Numbered from the stretch's first letter, positions 7,966-14,499 are shown. The stretch: 14,499 nucleotides of DNA from Bacteroidota bacterium (GCA_026702635.1 JAPPBZ010000200.1:1-14499), one strand, 5' to 3'. The notes: generated by a model from the sequence alone, not told the origin. A program made the numbers and translations.

Positions 7966-8704
7966 TCTCCAATGATGACCAGAAGTCTAGCAGGACTGTC
8001 GGGAGTAGCTTATGCTGTGAGTTCTCTGGAAGAATGACGAGCTCTGCTTTAGGCCATTGTGCCTGAAGCGTTTGGGCATGGGTTGATGCAAAACTAGCTT
8101 CACTGATGAGAACCGGTACAGATGGGGCATCAGGCTTTCCCCGAGACAGTTTGGATGAGGCGTTATGAAGCACCAGGCTTCGACATTTCTCAGGCACAGG
8201 CCCACCGCTCACAACGTGTCCGGGAGTTTCATCACAGGGGATGCAATGACCGGTTGACAGCATGCGCTGTTCCAGTTCATTGCACGACTCGAATCGTACG
8301 GCGTACTGTTTGTTGGGTTGGCAGAACTCCACAAGGATTCCGCAGGTATCGCGCGGATGTAAAAAGAAGATAAGCTTTCCGTTGGCTCCCGGGATGGGAT
8401 TTTCAGTCAGTGGTTGAAACCCCGCTGCGCGCATGCGCTCAAGCTGCGCTTGCGCATTGGCCACCCTGAAAGCAATATGGTGAAGCCCTTCGCCACGTTT
8501 TGAGAGGAAGCGGGCAACGGTGGAATCTGCGTTCAAAGGTTGAAGAGTTTCCAGTTTGGTACCATCGCCATAGAACCGCACCCGAATACCCTGCGCATCA
8601 ATATCCTCAGGTAGAGAGGGGGCAGAATTCGCGAGTTTTTTGAGCAGGCTCTCCATAACCCTGTCATCATGAACGGCGGCGCCAATGTGGTCTATGGGTA
8701 GCAT
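7958..8704 (-). CDS. mce: Methylmalonyl-CoA epimerase (VOC family) with alpha/beta-hydrolase-like C-terminal extension
   Basis: Residues 1-129 are a complete methylmalonyl-CoA epimerase of the vicinal-oxygen-chelate superfamily, which interconverts (R)- and (S)-methylmalonyl-CoA in propionate and succinate metabolism. Metal-site candidates are H6 (IDHIG), E52 (KLETLQP), H75 or H76 (GEGLHHIAF) and E126 (ILVEF); GEGLHHIAFRV and NGKLIFFLHP are family hallmarks. Typical members end near residue 135-140, but this one runs to 248. The extra part (about 140-248) resembles pieces of an alpha/beta hydrolase: CDETPGHVVSGG (157-168), PEKCRSLVLHNAS (171-183), and PVLISE to SQHKLL (197-234) followed by LLDFWSSL. 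The GxSxG nucleophile elbow is missing. I infer a fusion with an internally deleted, probably inactive hydrolase. The epimerase call is strong; the origin of the tail is a hypothesis. ATG at 8704 is the only fitting start. First gene of the minus-strand operon. Confidence 0.88.
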   Translation of the reverse strand: MLPIDHIGAAVHDDRVMESLLKKLANSAPSLPEDIDAQGIRVRFYGDGTKLETLQPLNADSTVARFLSKRGEGLHHIAFRVANAQAQLERMRAAGFQPLTENPIPGANGKLIFFLHPRDTCGILVEFCQPNKQYAVRFESCNELEQRMLSTGHCIPCDETPGHVVSGGPVPEKCRSLVLHNASSKLSRGKPDAPSVPVLISEASFASTHAQTLQAQWPKAELVILPENSQHKLLPTVLLDFWSSLENG

Positions 8705-8729
8705 AGGAAAGTGGGGTGAGGGGTGTGAA

Positions 8730-8758
8730 TTTATACAAATTACGGGATAAAGTGTCCA
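8730..8758 (-). promoter_or_regulatory. Sigma70-like promoter for the mce-uvrC operon
   Basis: On the minus strand, a -35-like TGGACA (8758-8753; 5 of 6 to TTGACA) is followed after a 17-base spacer by a -10-like TATAAA (8735-8730), preceded by TG. It would give a leader of about 20 bases before the mce ATG at 8704. The -10 lies within a small inverted repeat (AATTT at 8728-8732 and AAATT at 8737-8741). Bacteroidota often use a different consensus, so this is a sequence match only. Confidence 0.4.
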
Positions 8759-8777
8759 GTTTGCGTGTCAGAACTGA

Positions 8778-10115
8778 ATGTGCTGCGTATACGAGTCTAT
8801 GGATACAGCAACCCAATCGACCACCAGGTCACCGGATGATCGCAGAGATGCGGTGCAGCACTTACTGCGCATTACGCAGGATGGGGCCTATCGTAGCCTG
8901 ATCGATCGCGGTGCAAGACCAAGGGTAGTTGCGTTCGTGTCGACGGTCACACGTTGGAGACGATATTTATTTTTCCTGCTCCACTTTTTCCTCAAGGACA
9001 AATCCCAACCGCTTTCACAACCTCTAGAACAGCTTCTACTATTAGGGATTGCAGAGATTGTTCTTTTGAATGAGCCGCCCCATGCAGTGGTGAACGAGAC
9101 TGTAAATCTGGCGCGATCCATGCGCTTGTCTACAGGGCTAACAAATGGGGTACTCCGGTCTGTGGTACGGTCCCGTACTACACTTCCCGAACCCAATACT
9201 GGGAATCCGGTGCGTGACTTAGCAATCCGCTGGTCCCATCCTACATGGCTCACTCGTAGGTATGTGAAGCGTTTTGGCTTAGATGAAACCACTCGCCTAT
9301 TACAGCGAAACAATGAAGCTCCGATCTACGGTATTCGTGTGAATCAGACGCACATGAGTGTAGCACAGCTTCTGGATGAACTCAGTACTCAAGGAATCGC
9401 GGCAAATCCGTCACCTTTCCTGGAAGATTATCTCACGATCACTTCCTTGGGCCCCCTGATCCGAAAAGGCTACATGAGTCGTGGAGTATGCTCTGTGCAC
9501 GATGAGAGTGCAGGGTTTGTTGTGGCATTGCTTGATCCGAAACCTAACGAGATCATTTTGGATGCGTGCTCGGCGCCGGGAGGCAAGGCATTAGCTGCGG
9601 CCTGTCGGATGCGGGGGAGTGGACAGCTGCATGCCTGGGATATTCATCCAAACCGGCTATTGAAGGTGGATGAACTGGCACATGTTCAGGGGCTGGACAA
9701 TATTCACACACGGGTCGTGGATCTTATGGATCCTCCAGAGATGCATGCGGATCGTGTACTTCTGGATGTGCCATGTGCCGGGACCGGGGTCATGAATAAG
9801 CGTGCTGACCTTCGTTGGCGACGAAGAGAAACAGATCTGATGGATCTCACCAAACTGCAGCAACGCCTACTGGACGCAGCTATAACGTGTGTCCGACCCG
9901 GTGGGCTTCTTGTATACAGCACTTGCTCCATTGAACCTGAAGAAAATGAACTGCAGGTGGATTCTTTTCTGGAACGCCATCCCAATTTTACTTTGGAGCG
10001 TGTGGGGGATTTGCTTCCCGCTGAGCTCGTGACTCCGACAGGGTACATGGCTACCTTACCGCATCGTCATGGCATGGATGGGGCATTTGCAGCTCGCCTG
10101 CGTAAATCCCGGTGA
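8778..10115 (+). CDS. rsmB: 16S rRNA (cytosine-C5) methyltransferase, RsmB/Sun type
   Basis: A 445-residue SAM-dependent RNA methyltransferase; RsmB makes m5C967 in 16S rRNA. An N-terminal NusB-like helical domain (about 20-150) is followed by the Rossmann-fold catalytic domain (about 240-445). SAM motif I is DACSAPGGKA. Motif IV is DVPCAGTG, with C333 as the cysteine that releases product. Motif VI is YSTCSIEPEENE, with C383 as the catalytic nucleophile. Both cysteines being present indicates an active m5C enzyme. RsmB is preferred over RsmF/YebU because of the NusB-like domain. ATG at 8778 gives the longest form; ATG at 8799 (starting MDTATQ) is equally possible, and neither has a good ribosome-binding site. 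It is transcribed divergently from mce and looks monocistronic. Codon 1 sits at the end of a 12-mer that recurs at the start of the PorV-like gene. Confidence 0.93.
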   Translation: MCCVYESMDTATQSTTRSPDDRRDAVQHLLRITQDGAYRSLIDRGARPRVVAFVSTVTRWRRYLFFLLHFFLKDKSQPLSQPLEQLLLLGIAEIVLLNEPPHAVVNETVNLARSMRLSTGLTNGVLRSVVRSRTTLPEPNTGNPVRDLAIRWSHPTWLTRRYVKRFGLDETTRLLQRNNEAPIYGIRVNQTHMSVAQLLDELSTQGIAANPSPFLEDYLTITSLGPLIRKGYMSRGVCSVHDESAGFVVALLDPKPNEIILDACSAPGGKALAAACRMRGSGQLHAWDIHPNRLLKVDELAHVQGLDNIHTRVVDLMDPPEMHADRVLLDVPCAGTGVMNKRADLRWRRRETDLMDLTKLQQRLLDAAITCVRPGGLLVYSTCSIEPEENELQVDSFLERHPNFTLERVGDLLPAELVTPTGYMATLPHRHGMDGAFAARLRKSR

Positions 10116-10192
10116 ATTTCTCCATGAGATGCCATTTATTCCTGAACTGTACACGACAGGCAACGTACAGAGCGTTAGCCCGAGCAAGAGAA

Positions 10193-10213
10193 ATTGGATT
10201 TCAGAAATCCAAT
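10193..10213. repeat. Perfect inverted repeat / hairpin after rsmB
   Basis: ATTGGATTT (10193-10201), loop CAG (10202-10204) and AAATCCAAT (10205-10213) form a perfect 9-bp stem with a 3-base loop. It lies 77 bases after the rsmB stop and 69 before the PorV-like start. No T-run follows on either strand, so it is not a textbook rho-independent terminator. It could be an atypical terminator, an RNA stability element, or a protein-binding site. Confidence 0.6.
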
Positions 10214-10234
10214 GCCCGTAGTCCAAGTACCGGG

Positions 10235-10264
10235 GTGTCAGTACAAGGGGTTTCCGTGTATAAG
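10235..10264 (+). promoter_or_regulatory. Weak promoter candidate before the PorV-like gene
   Basis: TATAAG at 10259-10264 resembles a -10 element and sits 18 bases before the ATG at 10283. An 18-base spacer separates it from GTGTCA (10235-10240), a 4 of 6 match to a -35 box. The match is weak and could be chance. Confidence 0.22.
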
Positions 10265-10282
10265 TTCAGGATACAGAACTGA

Positions 10283-11413
10283 ATGATCTTGCGTCATCTT
10301 ATTCTTTTCTTGTTGGCCACACTGATTTGGTGCACTCCCGCATCAGCGCAAAGGATTGCCAAATATGGGGCCGACTTTCTGGCTGGAGGAGTAGATGCCC
10401 GGGCATTGGCAATGGGGGGTGCAAATGTTGCGCAGACCCGGAATGTAAACAGTGTCTATTGGAATCCATCGGGTCTGGCGCACACGGAATATCCTGAAGT
10501 TGCCTACATGCACGCAGAGCGCTTTGCCGGCATTGTATCCTTTGACTTTGCAGGAATAGCTTATCCGATCAATCACAATTCAACCGTGGGTTTGAGTTTT
10601 TTCCGAAGTGGTGTGAATGACATCAAAAACACCCTCAACGCTTGGGATGCCGAACGCAATCAGCCCAAGGCCAATCCGGAGTCGTACATCACCAGCTTCT
10701 CCGCCGCAGACATGGCGTTTCTGCTTAGTTATGCGCGACGGCTCAATGAGCGATTTACGGTAGGTGCATCAGGTAAAATCATCCGGCGCACGATCGGCGA
10801 TTTTGCAGACGCGTGGGGATACAGTTTTGATGCAGGCGCCCAATGGCATGGAGACCGGTTTATGATCGGTGTACAGTTACAGGATTTGTCAACGATGCTC
10901 CAGAGCTGGAGTGTGAATGCATCGGCATTTTCGATTGATGAAACGAATCCCGATACTGGAGTGCCTTACACGTTTACGGAAGTCTTTGATCAGGAATTGC
11001 CGACTGGGGACACATTCCTAGTATTACCGGTTGTTCGACTGGGCTCGGGTATGATCGTGCCAGTCAGTTCCCAGAGCACTCTAACCTTTGGCCTAGATGT
11101 CGATATCGCTTTTGACGGACAGCAGGCGAATGCATTCAACCTTGGGGATCTATCCTTCCATCCGAGGTTGGGCGGAGAGTTTTCATTCAGAAATCTTGTT
11201 GCGCTCCGAGCAGGAGTGAACCGTATTGCGCAAACGGAGAGTTACGGATTGGATATTGTCCCTTCTGTCGGCGCAGGGATACGTCTGGGCCCATTGTCGG
11301 TTGATTATGGGTTTGGGGATTTTGGGGGTCTGGTGAGCGACCTGGGGTATTCGCACAGGATTTCAGTGCATTTTACTTGGAAGCGGGCGCAGTTTCGTCG
11401 GCCATCGGAGTAG
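10283..11413 (+). CDS. PorV/PorQ-family outer-membrane beta-barrel protein (UPF0164/FadL-like)
   Basis: A 376-residue outer-membrane protein. A clear Sec signal peptide occupies residues 1-22 (hydrophobic core LILFLLATLI, likely cleavage at ASA/QR). The mature N-terminus has the family signature: DARALAMGGANVAQTRNVNS then VYWNPSGLA (about 37-65). The remainder is alternating amphipathic strands with regular turns, ending in YSHRISVHFTWKRAQ, as expected for a barrel of about 14 strands related to FadL. PorV (LptO) in type IX secretion is an outer-membrane shuttle that binds cargo C-terminal signals, but many paralogues exist that may be unrelated to secretion. No other type IX gene lies in the window, so I assign the family and not the specific function. 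The next gene is 373 nt away, so it is probably transcribed alone. Confidence 0.85.
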   Translation: MILRHLILFLLATLIWCTPASAQRIAKYGADFLAGGVDARALAMGGANVAQTRNVNSVYWNPSGLAHTEYPEVAYMHAERFAGIVSFDFAGIAYPINHNSTVGLSFFRSGVNDIKNTLNAWDAERNQPKANPESYITSFSAADMAFLLSYARRLNERFTVGASGKIIRRTIGDFADAWGYSFDAGAQWHGDRFMIGVQLQDLSTMLQSWSVNASAFSIDETNPDTGVPYTFTEVFDQELPTGDTFLVLPVVRLGSGMIVPVSSQSTLTFGLDVDIAFDGQQANAFNLGDLSFHPRLGGEFSFRNLVALRAGVNRIAQTESYGLDIVPSVGAGIRLGPLSVDYGFGDFGGLVSDLGYSHRISVHFTWKRAQFRRPSE

Positions 11414-11443
11414 GTCTCAATGAAACTGGCGAGCAATAGGATC

Positions 11444-11459
11444 TATCCCATCCGGGATA
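11444..11459. repeat. Short hairpin, possible weak terminator of the PorV-like gene
   Basis: TATCCC and GGGATA form a 6-bp stem around the loop ATCC, starting 31 bases after the PorV-like stop. No T-run follows directly, so a terminator role is only possible. Confidence 0.35.
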
Positions 11460-11572
11460 AGGATACTGGGAGCAAAAGATTTTGAGGTCAGTCCAGATGA
11501 TCTCAGAGTGTCGGAAATATTTGGCATTCGAGGCGGGCCGACTGATTGATCTATATTCTCGCCGTGTTTGTA

Positions 11573-11611
11573 ATGGTGCTAGGTGAAGTTCTGGCTGCTT
11601 GATTGCACCAT
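11573..11611. repeat. Inverted repeat with 25-base spacer
   Basis: ATGGTGC (11573-11579) and GCACCAT (11605-11611) are perfect 7-bp arms separated by 25 bases. They could form a stem with an internal loop in RNA, or be a chance pairing. Confidence 0.35.
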
Positions 11612-11626
11612 CGATTCACTCGGATT

Positions 11627-11642
11627 CATCTCTTCTGAGATG
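11627..11642. repeat. Short hairpin upstream of the receptor
   Basis: CATCTC (11627-11632) and GAGATG (11637-11642) form a perfect 6-bp stem with loop TTCT, extendable by one wobble pair. Function unknown. Confidence 0.35.
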
Positions 11643-11762
11643 GTAGCGTACAAGAGTGTGTCCAGACGAGATTCTGCGTCCAAGCGCATTTTGAGTTCGT
11701 GTTCACAAAAAAATCACTCATACAGGACAGGAAAATAGGATCTCGTACGGCAGATCTTTGTA

Positions 11763-11783
11763 TATTTAGACTCAATCTAAATA
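11763..11783 (+). promoter_or_regulatory. Putative metal-responsive operator before the TonB receptor
   Basis: TATTTAGA (11763-11770) and TCTAAATA (11776-11783) are perfect 8-bp arms flanking a 5-base centre, CTCAA. The 19-21 bp interrupted palindrome has the size and shape of DtxR/MntR-type or Fur-type boxes. It overlaps TATATTTA (11761-11768), a near match to the Bacteroidota -7 element TAnnTTTG or a sigma70 -10, and ends 3 bases before the ATG at 11787. With a haem/iron uptake pair downstream, repression by metal is the natural reading, but no regulator gene is in the window. Confidence 0.5.
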
Positions 11784-11786
11784 AGA

Positions 11787-13955
11787 ATGATCACCCAACA
11801 CCGTAATCACTCTTGTATGAGACTAATTTGGGGCGTCTGTGCAGTCATGCTCTTTTGCACACGGGCGGCAACTGCGCAACAGGTGCCGTCTGATTCCAGC
11901 CGCGCAGATTCAATGCGTACAGTACGGATGGCTCCCATGGTTGTCACAGCCACGCGGTCCGAGAAAGTTCTTGAGGATGTAGCTGTGCCTGTAAGTGTGA
12001 TTACGTCAGATATTATGGAACGTGAGGGTGCATTACGCCTTGGTGATGTGTTGGCTTATGAGATGGGGATGGCTTTGTTTGACGATCACGGTATGGGGTT
12101 GCAAGTGCAGGGGTTTGCGTCGGATTACACGCTCATATTACTTGACGGTGAGCCGGTGATTGGTCGTACTGCTGGTACACTTGACGTGGACCGAATTACA
12201 GTAAAAGGCCTGAGTCATTTGGAAATCGTACGCGGGCCGTCCTCATCCCTGTATGGAAGCGAAGCACTTGCGGGAGTCGTGAATTTGATTACGGCTCCGC
12301 CGGCTGAAGGCATGCAAGGATCAGCGAGTTTTCGTATCGGTTCTCACGCTACCTCAGATATGACGCTTCAAATGGAGGGGGGCCGCGAGCGCCTTGGTGC
12401 ACGGCTTGTGGTCAATCGGTATGCTTCAGATGGTTACGATTTAACACCGGGAATCTATGGTCCGACGACTCCCTCCTTTGCCGATTGGACTGGGGATTTA
12501 CGGAGTCGAATGGTCTTCTCGGATCGTGTCCTGGTCAGATTGGGTGCTCGGGCAACGATCGAAAATCAGGAGAGTGTATTTGCCTCTGAGACAGATGGGC
12601 TTCTCGAGGATCGTTACAACGATGAGGGGCGGCGCTTGGAGTGGAGTATTCATCCAGAAATCAAAGTTCGACTTAGTGATAAAGTCCGACTGAACACGAC
12701 GCTCTACGGGACCAGTTATCAGACAGAGACCCATCATCGGCGCCAGGATGATGGGTTTGTCAACTATGAAGATGAATTCGATCAGACGCTTGCGAAGGCG
12801 GAGATGCAAGTGGATGTCCTTTGGGATACAAAGCATTTGACCAATCTCGGAGGTGGGGTGATTGGCGAACAAATTGGGGGGAGTAGATATGGGGAAACGG
12901 GAAGCGACCCAAATCCAGAATCAACGCAGGCCTATTTTTTTGCCCAACATGAATGGCTGGCTTCGGATCTGCTCCATTTCAATACGAGCGTCCGTTTTGA
13001 TAACCATTCCGATTACGCTGCTAGGGTTACGCCAAAATTTGCCGTACTGGTTCGTCCATCAGGCAAAATACGCTTGCGTGCAAGTGTCGGTAGCGGTTTC
13101 AAAGCTCCTGCTTTCCGCCAGCTTTACCTGTCCTTTACCAATCCAGCCGGTGGATACTCTGTATTTGGTTCGTTGCCAATGGACGAAGGTATCAGGCAGC
13201 TAGAGGCAGAGGGGCAAATTGAGCAGAAATTTTTTGCCATATCTCAATTGGATCCCCTGTTGGCGGAAAATTCTGTTGCATTCAATTTGGGTGGATCTGT
13301 AGAGCCGTTCGCGTGGCTCACCGTTCAGGCAAATGCATTCCACAATAATGTTCGAGATCTTATTGAGACGCAGCCGGTGGCCCAGAAAACCAATGGATCC
13401 TTCGTATATGGTTATTTCAATCTAGCCCGAATCTATACCCGGGGAATAGAGCTCGAAGCGAGCATAAAGTCACAACTGGTAAAGCAGAGTTCGCTTGATA
13501 TTTCTCTGGGGTATCAATTTCTACAGGCGCGGGATCGAGAAGTAGTCACAGCGCTTAAAGAGGGCACCGTATTTGGGCGCCGTCCAAATGGGCGGGATTA
13601 TCGGCTTGGTCTTGAGGATTACACAGGTATGTTCGGGCGCTCGCCCCACTCCGCCTCACTTCGTGCTGCCTACATTAACAGAGATCTTGATTTGATTGTC
13701 AGTATCCAGGGTCGGTGGCGTAGTCGTTATGGATATCGGGATCTTGATGGAAACAACCTAGCCAATCGATCGGATGAATTTGTCCCCGATTATGCTGTAC
13801 TGGGTGCAGCAATCACCAAATCGTTTACAGTCGTCCAGACCGTTGAAGCGGTTGTACAGGTAGGTCTGGATAATGCATTTAATCACACATACCCCACATC
13901 AGTACCTTCACTTCCAGGGCGTCGGGGTTATGTATCACTCGAATTTAATTTCTAA
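11787..13955 (+). CDS. TonB-dependent outer-membrane receptor, probable haem/iron uptake
   Basis: A 722-residue TonB-dependent receptor. The signal peptide ends at about residue 30 (ATA/QQ). A TonB-box-like MVVTATR (51-57) starts the plug domain (about 60-165), which contains LQVQGFASDYTLILLDGEPV, LEIVRGPSSSLYGSEALAGVVN and VNLITAPP. The 22-strand barrel follows and ends with the usual aromatic terminus (YVSLEFNF). A block at about 437-456, GFKAPAFRQLYLSFTNPAGG, resembles the FRAP-type region of HmuR-like haem receptors that accompany HmuY proteins. No carboxypeptidase-regulatory-like N-terminal domain is present. Two starts are possible: ATG 11787, almost touching the palindrome, or ATG 11817 (MRLIWGVCAV), which gives a cleaner signal peptide and a conventional leader. 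The HmuY-like gene begins 2 bases after the stop, so they form one operon. Confidence 0.93.
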   Translation: MITQHRNHSCMRLIWGVCAVMLFCTRAATAQQVPSDSSRADSMRTVRMAPMVVTATRSEKVLEDVAVPVSVITSDIMEREGALRLGDVLAYEMGMALFDDHGMGLQVQGFASDYTLILLDGEPVIGRTAGTLDVDRITVKGLSHLEIVRGPSSSLYGSEALAGVVNLITAPPAEGMQGSASFRIGSHATSDMTLQMEGGRERLGARLVVNRYASDGYDLTPGIYGPTTPSFADWTGDLRSRMVFSDRVLVRLGARATIENQESVFASETDGLLEDRYNDEGRRLEWSIHPEIKVRLSDKVRLNTTLYGTSYQTETHHRRQDDGFVNYEDEFDQTLAKAEMQVDVLWDTKHLTNLGGGVIGEQIGGSRYGETGSDPNPESTQAYFFAQHEWLASDLLHFNTSVRFDNHSDYAARVTPKFAVLVRPSGKIRLRASVGSGFKAPAFRQLYLSFTNPAGGYSVFGSLPMDEGIRQLEAEGQIEQKFFAISQLDPLLAENSVAFNLGGSVEPFAWLTVQANAFHNNVRDLIETQPVAQKTNGSFVYGYFNLARIYTRGIELEASIKSQLVKQSSLDISLGYQFLQARDREVVTALKEGTVFGRRPNGRDYRLGLEDYTGMFGRSPHSASLRAAYINRDLDLIVSIQGRWRSRYGYRDLDGNNLANRSDEFVPDYAVLGAAITKSFTVVQTVEAVVQVGLDNAFNHTYPTSVPSLPGRRGYVSLEFNF

Positions 13956-13957
13956 AA

Positions 13958-14499
13958 ATGAATCAAACGCTACTTATCAGAAAGACTTCAGCCATTTTTC
14001 GAAATGCCTGGTTAGCGTCAGTAGCAATCACAATATTCATCGGGGCATGTGACAGTGCCAGCACCGAACCAGAGCCCATTCCACTTGAAACCCAGCTGGT
14101 GGAGGATGTGCCAGCTGACCCGGTATCGGGCAGAGATCCGACAACTGGACAGTCAATCTCAAACAACCTCTTTACACTCTATGATCTTGATGCAAATCAG
14201 ATCGTTCTTCCTTCATCGGTGACTGATTCTGCTCAACGCCAGGCAGATTCCACGGGAACAGTCTGGGATATAGGTTTCAGGGGCACTATGATCATATTCA
14301 ACGGGGGTGACAGTGGTCCTGGTGAAGCAAGTGCACAAATCCTTGTCCAGCTGTTTGATGAGGTCGTCGAGGCACCGGCCGGCGGCTACACGACGGATGG
14401 AGAAAACATGACCTGCCCGGAAGTTCAAACCCCGATAGGACCTGTGCCCGGCAGCACGCTGGCCATCTGTACAGGTTCCGGCAATGGATGGTATAGTTA
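13958..14499 (+). CDS. HmuY-family haem-binding lipoprotein (3' partial)
   Basis: An open frame from ATG 13958 to the right edge (180 full codons visible, no stop). The N-terminus is a lipoprotein signal with lipobox IGAC (C31), preceded by K9 and R15 and the hydrophobic stretch AWLASVAITIFIG. The body matches HmuY-type proteins: LFTLYDLD (71-78), WDIGFRGT (103-110), FNGGDSGPGEA (114-124), LFDEVVEAP (132-140) and GSGNGWYS (173-180). HmuY in Porphyromonas gingivalis captures haem and passes it to the TonB receptor HmuR. Here the receptor comes first with a 2-base gap, the reverse of hmuY-hmuR. No histidine occurs in the visible part, though HmuY of P. gingivalis binds haem through two histidines; M111 and M151 might substitute. 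C153 and C171 could form a disulfide. The metal ligands remain uncertain because the C-terminus is missing. Confidence 0.85.
   Translation, partial: MNQTLLIRKTSAIFRNAWLASVAITIFIGACDSASTEPEPIPLETQLVEDVPADPVSGRDPTTGQSISNNLFTLYDLDANQIVLPSSVTDSAQRQADSTGTVWDIGFRGTMIIFNGGDSGPGEASAQILVQLFDEVVEAPAGGYTTDGENMTCPEVQTPIGPVPGSTLAICTGSGNGWYS

Larger units (their letters stand above)
11414..11786. other. 373-nt intergenic region with several inverted repeats
   Basis: No coding frame is visible between the PorV-like gene and the TonB-dependent receptor. The region contains a 6-bp hairpin at 11444-11459, 7-bp arms at 11573-11611 spaced 25 bases apart, a 6-bp hairpin at 11627-11642 and a long palindrome at 11763-11783. 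I see no B12-box or other riboswitch consensus that I recognise. It probably holds the 3' end of one transcript and the regulatory region of the haem-uptake genes. Confidence 0.5.

Noticed and set aside
11414..11786. Cobalamin riboswitch ahead of the TonB receptor
   Set aside because: No B12-box-like conserved segment is visible, and the neighbouring HmuY-like gene points to haem instead of cobalamin.
13963..14428. Minus-strand frames of 67 and 71 codons at the right end
   Set aside because: They are antisense to the HmuY-like lipoprotein, which has a lipobox and several family motifs and stays open to the edge.

Overview
The window (about 52% GC by eye) looks like chromosomal DNA of a Bacteroidota- or Rhodothermota-like bacterium. 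The pointers are a PorV/UPF0164-type outer-membrane protein, a TonB-dependent receptor followed by a HmuY-family lipoprotein, a DUF5117/DUF4953 metalloprotease, SpmA/SpmB homologues in a non-sporulating setting, and weak Shine-Dalgarno sites. The assignment rests on gene content only. I see no rRNA, tRNA, insertion sequence, phage gene or CRISPR array.

Layout. Positions 3-2462 (+) hold a large zinc metalloprotease that is open at the left edge. A 328-nt gap without a gene follows, then a 99-residue stand-alone CBM48 glycogen-binding-type module (2791-3090, +). Its stop codon overlaps the stop of a converging minus-strand operon. That operon runs from 8704 down to 3087 with six tightly packed or overlapping genes: a methylmalonyl-CoA epimerase with an unusual C-terminal extension, uvrC, a Tat-exported sulfite oxidase-like molybdoenzyme, a monohaem cytochrome c lipoprotein, an SpmA-like protein and an SpmB-like protein. 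A sigma70-like promoter sits just upstream of the epimerase, in a 73-nt divergent region shared with an RsmB-type rRNA methyltransferase (8778-10115, +). Next come a PorV-type protein (10283-11413, +), a 373-nt gap rich in short inverted repeats, and a TonB-dependent receptor (11787-13955, +). Two bases after the receptor begins a HmuY-family haem-binding lipoprotein that runs off the right edge (13958-14499).

How the genes fit together. The molybdoenzyme and cytochrome c look like a periplasmic sulfite dehydrogenase pair, with electrons passing from the Mo centre to haem c. The receptor and HmuY-like lipoprotein form a haem or iron uptake pair. Directly in front of the receptor is a perfect interrupted palindrome (8-bp arms, 5-bp centre) that I read as a metal-responsive operator. 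The epimerase serves the methylmalonyl-CoA/propionyl-CoA route. UvrC and RsmB are housekeeping genes.

The points most worth following are the epimerase extension, which resembles an internally deleted alpha/beta hydrolase lacking its nucleophile; the palindrome ahead of the receptor; and a HmuY homologue with no histidine in the visible part. I found no clearly new multi-gene system.
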